Assembly: GCA_046483565.1 (NCBI GenBank)
Contig: JAWOCZ010000080.1
Coordinates: forward strand, 1-6,075
Source of the DNA: T1Sed10-7 sp046483565
Lineage (GTDB): Bacteria; Actinomycetota; Nitriliruptoria; Nitriliruptorales; Nitriliruptoraceae
DNA length: 6,075 nucleotides
Direction of reading: 5' to 3'
The notes below the pieces were generated by a model that saw only the letters and a list, made by a program, of their open reading frames with translations, was not told the DNA's origin and ran no database searches. Every line of letters starts with the position of its first letter. Position 1 is the stretch's first letter. Of the stretch, positions 1 through 5,402 are shown in pieces. The position numbers and the translations under genes were made by a program.

Positions 1-1514
1 TCCTCGGTCACGGTCATCACCTCGTGGATCGCGAGCCGTCCGCGGTAGCCGGTCTGGCTACACGAGGAGCACCCCACGGCGCGGGGCACCTCCGGTCGCT
101 CCTCCACGATGTCGTCGCTGAACCCGGCCGCCTTGAGCATCTCCGCTTCGGGGCGCACCATCTCGACGCAGCGCGGGCACACCCGACGGGCCAGCCGCTG
201 GGCCAGGACGCAGTCCACGGCCGAGCCGACGAGGAAGGGTTCGATGCCCATCTCGGTCAACCGGGTGACCGCGGAGGGGGCGTCGTTGGTGTGCAGGGTG
301 GAGAGCACGAGGTGGCCGGTGAGCGCCGCCTCGACGCCGATCTGGGCCGTCTCACGGTCACGCATCTCACCGACGAGCACGATGTCGGGGTCCTGACGCA
401 GGATCGAGCGCAGCGCCGACGCGAAGGACAGGCCCACCTTGTTGTTGACCTGGACCTGGCTGATGCCGCCGAGCCGGTACTCGACCGGATCCTCGGTGGT
501 GATGATGTTGACACCCTCCTGGTTGACGACGTTGAGCGTCGCGTAGAGGGTCGTGGACTTCCCCGAGCCGGTCGGTCCGGTGACCAGGATCATCCCGTAG
601 GGCTTGCGGTAGGCCTCCTCGAAGCGCTTGAGGTTGTGGTCGAGGAAGCCGAGGTCGTCGAGGGAGAGCATCACCGAGGTCTTGTCCAGGATGCGCATCA
701 CGACCTTCTCGCCGTAGACCGTCGGCAACGTGGAGAAGCGCAGGTCGATCTGCTTGCCGTGGACCGTGAGCCCGATCCGCCCGTCCTGGGGGATCCTGCG
801 CTCGGCGATGTCCACATCCGCCATGATCTTCAGCCGGCTGATCACCCCGTTCTGGATCGACCGGGGGCTCTTCATCACCTCGTGGAGCACACCGTCGATG
901 CGGTAGCGGACCCTGAGCTCGCGCTCCCCCGGTTCGATGTGGATGTCGGAGGCGCCGTCGGCAACCGCCTGGGTGATCAGCACGTTGACGAACTTGACGA
1001 TCGGGGCGTCCTCGGTGATCGCCTCCAGTTCGGCGAGTTCCCCGTCGTCCCCGTCGCCCACCAGGCCGTCGGCGATCGACTCGATGTCCTCGCTCATCGA
1101 CGCGTACTTGGTCACCGCGTTGACGACGTCGTCCTTGGTGGCGACGACCGTCTTGACCTCCATCTTCGTGATGGTGCGCACGTCGTCCATGGCGACCACG
1201 TTGGAGGGGTCGCTCATGGCCACGACGAGCTTGCCGTCCTCGAAGCCGATCGGCAGCAGGTTGTGCCGGCGCATGATCTTCTCGGAGACCATCGTCGTCG
1301 CGCGCGGGTCGACGTCGGCCTCGGCCAGGTCGACGAAGCCCATGCCGATCTGGGTCGCCAGGGCAGCGACCAGGTCCTTCTCCGTCACGATGCGCCGGCT
1401 GACGAGCACGCGCCCGAGCGTGTGACCGCTGTCCTGCTGTTCCGTCTCAGCCTGCTGCAGCTGCTCCAGGGTGAGCAGGCCCCGGTCGACGAGGATGTGT
1501 CCGAGGCTCCTCAT
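1..1514 (-). CDS. pilB: Type IV pilus assembly / type II secretion ATPase PilB (GspE family), 3' end cut by window edge
   Basis: Cytoplasmic hexameric ATPase that powers pilus extension (PilB) or type II secretion (GspE). I translated it directly from the minus strand: ATG at 1514, 504 codons visible. Residues 1-55 carry two tandem MshEN-like motifs (LG..LV......L......Q, 5 residues apart), followed by the rest of the N-terminal domain. The ATPase core has Walker A GPTGSGKSTT at residues 313-322 (nt 549-578), the TTEDPVEYR Asp box, Walker B DPDIVLVGE at about 375-383, and the His box HLVLSTLHTND. A zinc-binding tetracysteine follows (C446, C449, C482, C485), typical of GspE/PilB and absent from PilT, then TGYRGR. 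About 50-65 C-terminal residues are missing against the usual 550-570. The ATG overlaps the TGA of the upstream GTPase gene (ATGA). No strong Shine-Dalgarno lies close by, so translational coupling is likely. PilB is preferred over GspE by general similarity; downstream pilT/pilC would settle it. Confidence 0.5.
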   Translation of the reverse strand, partial: MRSLGHILVDRGLLTLEQLQQAETEQQDSGHTLGRVLVSRRIVTEKDLVAALATQIGMGFVDLAEADVDPRATTMVSEKIMRRHNLLPIGFEDGKLVVAMSDPSNVVAMDDVRTITKMEVKTVVATKDDVVNAVTKYASMSEDIESIADGLVGDGDDGELAELEAITEDAPIVKFVNVLITQAVADGASDIHIEPGERELRVRYRIDGVLHEVMKSPRSIQNGVISRLKIMADVDIAERRIPQDGRIGLTVHGKQIDLRFSTLPTVYGEKVVMRILDKTSVMLSLDDLGFLDHNLKRFEEAYRKPYGMILVTGPTGSGKSTTLYATLNVVNQEGVNIITTEDPVEYRLGGISQVQVNNKVGLSFASALRSILRQDPDIVLVGEMRDRETAQIGVEAALTGHLVLSTLHTNDAPSAVTRLTEMGIEPFLVGSAVDCVLAQRLARRVCPRCVEMVRPEAEMLKAAGFSDDIVEERPEVPRAVGCSSCSQTGYRGRLAIHEVMTVTE

Positions 1515-2119
1515 CCGGCATCACCGACCCTGCTCCGCGTCGCCTCCCAGACGGGTCCATCGCGCTCGCTGTCCAACGTCTGGACCAGCACGGAGTGGAC
1601 GAGGCGCTTCGCATCCTCACGGTCACGGACATCGACAGCCATGACGGGCACCTCCGCAGGCAGCTGCAGTTCCGCGCGGACACGACGCTCGATCGGCGCG
1701 GGATCGCCGGGCACGCGGTTCAGCGCCACGGTCGACGGCACCGTGACGTGCGACTCGAAGTGGTCGCGGACGTGGCGCGCCACCGCGATCGTGTCGGGTC
1801 GTGTCACGTCGACCAGCAGGACGTAGCCGAGCAACCGGTCGGCCAGGATCTGCCACAGGAAGCCGAACCGGTCCTGCCCGGGTGTGGCGTACAGGGCCAG
1901 CGCGAGGTCGTCGGCGACGGCGAGCCTGGCCGACTCCATGGCGACGGTGGTCCGGCCGGGCAGGGTGCCGAGGCCACGGCTCACCAGGTGCTCGGTGCGC
2001 AGCGGCTCCGGGCCCACCAGGGTGGACAGCAGCGTCGACTTGCCCGCGCCGAAGGGCCCGGTCACCACGAGCTTGGCGGTCCGAACGGGTGGGTCGGTCG
2101 GCGTCGACGGTGGGTTCAC
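1511..2119 (-). CDS. Small Ras-like GTPase (COG2229 / MglA-CvnD type)
   Basis: Predicted cytoplasmic GTP-binding switch protein of 202 aa, a normal length for the family. The P-loop GPFGAGKST is at residues 21-29. Switch I is represented by TTVAMES around 57-63. G3 is TPGQDRF at 79-85; the PGQ form is typical of MglA, CvnD and eukaryotic Arf/Ras-like relatives. The G4 position reads ALNRVPGD (132-139), a degenerate NKxD. The segment AVDVRDREDAKRL (161-173) matches the C/D-x-RDRE G5-like motif of actinobacterial CvnD proteins. Start: GTG at 2119 overlaps the TGA of the DUF4388 gene (GTGA), with GGAGG 7 nt upstream. The stop overlaps the pilB ATG. Relatives work with roadblock/LC7 or other regulatory partners; MglA controls type IV pilus polarity. 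A role in switching PilB activity or placement is inferred from this tight coupling only. The frame stays open far upstream, inside the DUF4388 gene, but nothing there resembles a GTPase. Confidence 0.5.
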   Translation of the reverse strand: MNPPSTPTDPPVRTAKLVVTGPFGAGKSTLLSTLVGPEPLRTEHLVSRGLGTLPGRTTVAMESARLAVADDLALALYATPGQDRFGFLWQILADRLLGYVLLVDVTRPDTIAVARHVRDHFESHVTVPSTVALNRVPGDPAPIERRVRAELQLPAEVPVMAVDVRDREDAKRLVHSVLVQTLDSERDGPVWEATRSRVGDAG

Positions 2120-3114
2120 GGCAGCGCCTCCACGGCCGCGACCAACCGCCGCAGCGTGCGTTCGTCGAGGTCCTCCGTGATGTCGGCGTGGCGCTGCCGC
2201 TCGCGTGAGGACAGGCTGGTGATCGTGGCCGTGCGTTCGTGGCCGACGGGGGCAGGTGCCGCCTTCGCGGTGCGGCCAGCTGCCGGACCGTCGGGCGAGC
2301 TCGGCGGGCCCGCCTCGTCCGCACCCCGTCCGCTCGCCCACCGTCGTTCGAGGTCGGCGAGGCGCTGCTGATCCTCGAGCCATGTCCGCATCGACGCGTG
2401 CGGATCGGCCGTGGCCACGCCGGCGTCCAGCAGTTCGGCCAGGTGCCGGTAGGTGTCCTCGACCCCGGTCGACATGAGCTGGAGGAGCTCGGCGCGGGTG
2501 CGTCTGCCGTCCAGCATCGCCAGCAGCCCCCAGGCGCCGGCGCTGACATCGACGGGCTCCCCGGCCGGCGGTGCGACGACGCTCATCACGGCGGTCAGGG
2601 GCAGCTCCGCGCTGGACCGGGCCTCGATCGTGCGCTGACGACGTGCCACCTCGTCGACCACCTCGGTGGCCGACAGGCTGAGCAACGCGGTCGCGCTCTC
2701 GCTCTCGGCGACCGGGCGGGGTCGCAAGTGGAAGGAGCCATCGGTGCTCTGCACCATCTGCAGCACGGCGTCGATGGTGTGCTCCCGTAAGGCGCCCGCC
2801 ACGTCCCCGACGTCGAGGTGGGCGCCACGGACCAGCTGGCCGGCGAGGTGGGCGTCGCCCACCACCGGGCCCTCGGCCTCCAGCACGCTGAGCAGGGTGG
2901 ACACGTCCAGGGCTCCGGTGGCGAGGAGGCGGCGGGCGAGCCCGGCCTGACGGCGGTCCACGCTGGCGGTGCACAGGTGCCCGTCCACGAGCTCGATGCC
3001 CCCCGGACGGCCGTCGGTGACGACCTCGAGCAGGCCGGTCCTCGCGTTGTCGGCCAGGACGCGCAGCACCGCCGGCAGGGCGAAGTCGGTGAGATCTCCG
3101 GCGAACACGGCCAT
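2116..3114 (-). CDS. DUF4388 (PatA N-terminal-like) domain protein
   Basis: Predicted cytoplasmic regulatory protein of 332 aa from ATG 3114. The N-terminus MAVFAGDLTDFALPAVLRVL, then RTGLLEV and IELVDGHLCTASV, matches the DUF4388 pattern (GDL.DFSLP..L..L....TG.L.V...G.I.F.DG.I..A) found in PatA-like regulators. The domain runs to about residue 132 with its closing hydrophobic DGSFHLRP strand. Residues 188-237 (AWGLLAMLDGRRTRAELLQ...HLAELLDAGVA) look like a winged-helix domain. Residues 262-294 are a Gly/Pro/Ala linker, and 305-332 form a charged helical tail. ATG 3114 is chosen because it begins exactly at the conserved domain and overlaps the stop of a small leader ORF (TGATG); GTG 3117 is one codon earlier. 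A GTG at 3207 would add 31 Pro/Arg-rich residues without family resemblance. DUF4388 proteins are often found beside small GTPases and motility genes. Molecular activity is not known, so no gene name is given. Confidence 0.5.
   Translation of the reverse strand: MAVFAGDLTDFALPAVLRVLADNARTGLLEVVTDGRPGGIELVDGHLCTASVDRRQAGLARRLLATGALDVSTLLSVLEAEGPVVGDAHLAGQLVRGAHLDVGDVAGALREHTIDAVLQMVQSTDGSFHLRPRPVAESESATALLSLSATEVVDEVARRQRTIEARSSAELPLTAVMSVVAPPAGEPVDVSAGAWGLLAMLDGRRTRAELLQLMSTGVEDTYRHLAELLDAGVATADPHASMRTWLEDQQRLADLERRWASGRGADEAGPPSSPDGPAAGRTAKAAPAPVGHERTATITSLSSRERQRHADITEDLDERTLRRLVAAVEALP
2127..2131 (-). promoter_or_regulatory. Ribosome binding site for the GTPase gene
   Basis: GGAGG on the minus strand ends 7 nt before the GTG at 2119. 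It supports that GTG as the true start rather than any in-frame start further upstream within the DUF4388 gene. Confidence 0.5.
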
Positions 3115-3173
3115 CACCCGGCCCGTCGGCGGCAGGCGGCACCGGCGTGGCGGGTCGGGCCGCTCGCGGTCAT
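3114..3173 (-). CDS. Putative 19-aa leader ORF coupled to the DUF4388 gene
   Basis: ATG at 3173 encodes MTASGPTRHAGAACRRRAG and then TGA at 3116-3114. It is preceded by the best Shine-Dalgarno in the window, GGAGG with a 5-nt spacer. Its stop overlaps the ATG of the DUF4388 gene as TGATG, the classical termination-reinitiation arrangement. The DUF4388 start itself has only a weak GGCCGGG-like stretch upstream, so ribosomes may be delivered by this ORF. The peptide is basic (four Arg, one His) with one Cys and resembles nothing I recognise; a function in cis as a coupling or attenuation leader is more likely than a functional peptide. Alternative: the real N-terminus of the next protein lies elsewhere and this ORF is chance, but the site, spacing and overlap together make that less likely. 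Confidence 0.5.
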   Translation of the reverse strand: MTASGPTRHAGAACRRRAG

Positions 3174-3178
3174 CCTGA

Positions 3179-3183
3179 CCTCC
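3179..3183 (-). promoter_or_regulatory. Strong ribosome binding site for the leader ORF
   Basis: Minus-strand GGAGG followed by TCAGG and ATG (3173), a 5-nt spacer. It is the site that initiates translation of the downstream block if the 19-codon ORF is real. It is not in a position to serve the DUF4388 ATG directly, which lies 64 nt further on. Confidence 0.5.
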
Positions 3184-3213
3184 GTAGGTGTCGCTCGCCG
3201 ATGGCACCGCGGA

Positions 3214-3239
3214 CAGGGACGTCGACGAACGCGTCCCTG
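3214..3239 (-). promoter_or_regulatory. Perfect 8-bp inverted repeat (hairpin) in the leader
   Basis: CAGGGACG (3214-3221) and CGTCCCTG (3232-3239) are exact reverse complements around a 10-nt loop. The hairpin lies 30 nt upstream of the GGAGG site. No T-run follows on the minus strand, so it is not a standard intrinsic terminator. It may be a structured 5' leader element or an operator; no regulator can be assigned. Confidence 0.5.
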
Positions 3240-3282
3240 GAACGAGGTGCGGCGGGTGTCACCCACCCATCGGCGCACGAGA

Positions 3283-3302
3283 CAGCGCACTTGAGTGCGC
3301 TG
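3283..3302. promoter_or_regulatory. Perfect 9-bp inverted repeat, candidate operator
   Basis: CAGCGCACT-TG-AGTGCGCTG is a 9+2+9 perfect palindrome in the gap between aroE and the pilus block. Its two-fold symmetry and short centre suit a dimeric repressor (for example a TetR-type protein) better than an RNA hairpin, because a 2-nt loop is sterically poor. It does not match the actinobacterial LexA box (CGAAC-N4-GTTCG). No convincing -10/-35 pair is visible in the very GC-rich surroundings, so a promoter here is only inferred. Confidence 0.5.
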
Positions 3303-3334
3303 GGGCCGCACGCGTACCTGCGGCGACGAGGCCC

Positions 3335-3367
3335 GGCTTCGGCCGCTGCGGAGCCTGACGCGCCGCC
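3335..3367. repeat. Imperfect direct repeat, copy beyond the aroE stop
   Basis: This 33-bp segment matches 3382-3414 at 29 of 33 positions, with a period of 47 bp. The partner copy includes the last codons and stop of aroE; this copy sits in the intergenic gap. Where aroE has TAG as its stop, this copy reads AAG. Confidence 0.5.
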
Positions 3368-3381
3368 GACGCAGGCCCTTG

Positions 3382-3414
3382 GGCTACGGCCGCTGGGGAG
3401 CCTGGCGTGCCGCC
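3382..3414. repeat. Imperfect direct repeat, copy spanning the aroE 3' end
   Basis: Partner of 3335-3367, with 4 mismatches in 33 bp. On the minus strand it encodes the aroE C-terminus (AARQAPQRP and the TAG stop). The 47-bp offset is not a multiple of three, so the two copies are in different frames relative to each other, which points to a short tandem duplication rather than a coding repeat. Confidence 0.5.
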
Positions 3415-4277
3415 AGCGCGCGACGGGCGGCGGCCGCCATGACCTGCCTCGGGGCCGGGCCACCCGTCCAGCGCTCGTAGCTGACCGCGGCCTGCCCGAT
3501 CAGCATCCCGAGCCCGTGGTGGCTGGCGGCGCCCCGCTGCTGTGCCGCGGTCAGGAACGGCGTCGGCGCGGGGTCGTAGACGAGGTCGTAGGCCACCTGC
3601 CCGGCCTCCAGCGCCATCAACGCCTCCGGCAGCCGCTCCCCGCCCATGCCGAGCGGGGTGGCGTTGACGACCGTGCGCGCCGCTCTGGTGATCGCGCCGA
3701 GCCGCTCGACCTCGTCGGCGAGCACCACCTCGGTGTCGGAGGCACCGGAACGCGCCGCGAGGTCCGCGACCTCCCGCGCGGCGCCCTCACGACGCCCGAC
3801 CACGGTCAGGGCACCCGCCAGCCGACCGATGGCGACCGCGGCCGCGCGCGCCGCTCCCCCGGTCCCGAACAGCACCCAGGCCTCCTGCGCGGCCGGCGCG
3901 ACGTCGGTCTCCAGCGCCGCGAGGAGCCCGCGCGCGTCGGTGTTGTCGCCGACGAGGCCCGCCTCGCTCCAGTGCAGGGTGTTCACCGCACCGATGAGGC
4001 GCGCCTCCTCGGTGAGCTCGTCGCAGGCTGCGAGCACCGCCTGCTTGTGGGGCACGGTGACGTTGGCGCCGAGCACCTCCATCGCTCCGAGCGCGGCCAC
4101 CACCCCCCGCACGGCCCCAGGCGGCGTCGGGACGGCGAGGTAGACCAGGTCCAGGCTCTGGGCGCGGAACGCCGCGTTGTGCAGCTCAGGCGAGAGCGAG
4201 TGCCGGGCGGGCCAGCCCAGCAGCACCACCATCCGGGTGCTGGCCGTCGGCCAGGCGCCGGGCACCTCCTGCGTCAC
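3384..4277 (-). CDS. aroE: Shikimate dehydrogenase (NADP+)
   Basis: Reduces 3-dehydroshikimate to shikimate with NADPH, the fourth step of the shikimate pathway to aromatic amino acids; cytoplasmic. The 297-aa product has every family landmark. HSLSPELHNAAF binds shikimate through S27 and S29, NVTVPHK ends in the catalytic Lys78, and GAVNTL is followed by GDNTDARG with Asp114 as the catalytic partner. The NADP-binding glycine loop GTGGAARA is at 138-145, VVGRRE at 159-164 is the likely 2'-phosphate contact, then NATPLGM and GLGMLIGQA with Gln262. Start: GTG at 4277 lies 3 nt after the mltG stop. No good Shine-Dalgarno is seen, so coupling is likely. ATG at 4232 (residue 16) sits just before the conserved MVVLLGWPARHS core and is a credible alternative that would remove a non-conserved tail. 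Stop is TAG at 3386-3384. The 3' end is partly duplicated downstream. Confidence 0.5.
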   Translation of the reverse strand: MTQEVPGAWPTASTRMVVLLGWPARHSLSPELHNAAFRAQSLDLVYLAVPTPPGAVRGVVAALGAMEVLGANVTVPHKQAVLAACDELTEEARLIGAVNTLHWSEAGLVGDNTDARGLLAALETDVAPAAQEAWVLFGTGGAARAAAVAIGRLAGALTVVGRREGAAREVADLAARSGASDTEVVLADEVERLGAITRAARTVVNATPLGMGGERLPEALMALEAGQVAYDLVYDPAPTPFLTAAQQRGAASHHGLGMLIGQAAVSYERWTGGPAPRQVMAAAARRALAARQAPQRP

Positions 4278-4280
4278 GGG

Positions 4281-5402
4281 TCAGCCGATCTGGGCGTCCT
4301 CGCAGCGGTTGCTCTCGCGGAACGCGGCCACGTTCGCCTGGTGCTCCTCGAAGGTCTCGGCGAACACGTGCGAGCCGTCACACTCGGGCGCCAGGACGTA
4401 GAACAGGAAGTCGGTCTCCGCGGGGTCGAACGCGGCCTGGAACGCGGCCGTGCCCACGCCGCTGATCGGCGTCGGCGGCAGGCCCTCGATCTGGTAGGTG
4501 TTGTACGGGCTGTCGAGCTCCAGGTCCTCCAGCAGGACGACGTCGCGGGGACCGCCCCCGAGCGCGTACACGACCGTCGCGTCGATCTGGAGCGGCACGC
4601 CCTCGTCCAACCGGTTCTGGATCACCCCGGCGACCAGGTCCCGCTCCTCGTCGACGCGGGTCTCGCGCTCGATCAGGCTCGCCAGGATGAGCTTGTCGTA
4701 GAGGTCCTCGGCGGGGACGCCCTCGCGCAGCGGCTCCGGCAGCGCTGCCAGCTCGACGTCGAGCTGCGCGACCATGCGCTGGAGCACCTCCAGGGGCGAG
4801 GCGGTGTCCGCCACCTCGTAGGTCTGCGGCCACAGCAGCCCTTCGAAGGCCTGGAGGTCCTCGTCCACCGCGGCCGGGTCCGGGACCCACTCGGGCACGG
4901 TGAGCAGTCCGGCGAGCGACACCTCGGCCTCCTCGAGGTCCACCGCACGGCGCGCCGCCAGCACCTCCTCGTAGTCCTCCACCTCGTGGGAGGGGAACTG
5001 CTCGGCCAAGCGCTCGAGGGTCTGGGCCACCGTCAGCCCCTCGGGGACGGTGAACACGATGCTCGGTGGGGCCAGCGGCCCGTCCTCGAGGACCGAGACG
5101 GCCTCCTCGGGCTCCATGCCCGTCTCGAGCTCGAACTGGCCCGGCTGCAGGCTGGACGCCAGGTCGACCTCCTCGGCCGCGGAGCGGAACCGGAAGGAGC
5201 TGCGGACGATGCCGAGCTCGGCGAGCTCGTCACCGACGAAGCGCACCGAGGCGCCACGCTGCACGGTGTACTCCACCGGCTGACCTGGCTCGACCTCATC
5301 GACGAACACCTCGGTGTCGAGGTAGTAGACCCCGGCGGCGAGGCCCGCCACGGCGAGCATGCCGAAGGCGAGGAACCACCGGGAACCTCTGCTCAACCTC
5401 AC
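4281..5402 (-). CDS. mltG: Endolytic murein transglycosylase MltG (YceG family)
   Basis: Membrane-anchored lytic transglycosylase that cleaves nascent glycan strands and is thought to end their elongation. The 373-aa product has a short basic N-terminus, one transmembrane segment at about residues 9-28 (WFLAFGMLAVAGLAAGVYYL), an extracytoplasmic LysM-like region, then the YceG catalytic domain. Landmarks are FEGLLWPQTYEV (186-197), LILASLIERET with the expected catalytic Glu245, QNRL.EGVPLQ (262-272), SPYNTY.IEGLPPTPI (298-313) and the C-terminal DGSHVFAETFEEH. Two positions differ from the usual pattern: QIDAT for QSDPT, and ISGVG for ISNPG. The periplasm-side part is strongly acidic. C341 and C367 could form a disulfide. 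Start: GTG at 5402 overlaps the ruvX TGA (GTGA) and has GGAGG 7 nt upstream. The frame is open further upstream, but that part is Arg/Gly-rich and antisense-like within ruvX coding sequence. Confidence 0.5.
   Translation of the reverse strand: MRLSRGSRWFLAFGMLAVAGLAAGVYYLDTEVFVDEVEPGQPVEYTVQRGASVRFVGDELAELGIVRSSFRFRSAAEEVDLASSLQPGQFELETGMEPEEAVSVLEDGPLAPPSIVFTVPEGLTVAQTLERLAEQFPSHEVEDYEEVLAARRAVDLEEAEVSLAGLLTVPEWVPDPAAVDEDLQAFEGLLWPQTYEVADTASPLEVLQRMVAQLDVELAALPEPLREGVPAEDLYDKLILASLIERETRVDEERDLVAGVIQNRLDEGVPLQIDATVVYALGGGPRDVVLLEDLELDSPYNTYQIEGLPPTPISGVGTAAFQAAFDPAETDFLFYVLAPECDGSHVFAETFEEHQANVAAFRESNRCEDAQIG

Noticed and set aside
24..1826. 600-codon open frame on the plus strand
   Set aside because: It is antisense to pilB and the GTPase gene. 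Its translation is a His/Asp/Arg-rich low-complexity string, typical of a GC-rich shadow frame, and the minus strand carries clear motifs.
1511..3142. 543-codon minus-strand frame that includes the GTPase
   Set aside because: Only the part after GTG 2119 has GTPase motifs. The upstream 341 codons are Arg/Pro-rich and overlap the DUF4388 gene in another frame; the RBS at 2127-2131 supports the short form.
3283..3302. LexA (SOS) box
   Set aside because: The palindrome lacks the GAAC-N4-GTTC core expected for actinobacterial LexA sites.
3335..3400. Intrinsic terminator after aroE
   Set aside because: Only 4-bp stems (around CGGC-CGAA-GCCG and GCCC-AA-GGGC) and no T-run on the minus strand.
3170..3463. 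97-codon minus-strand frame across the aroE-DUF4388 gap
   Set aside because: Overlaps the aroE end in another frame and runs through the inverted repeats. No RBS and no domain; composition is that of a shadow.
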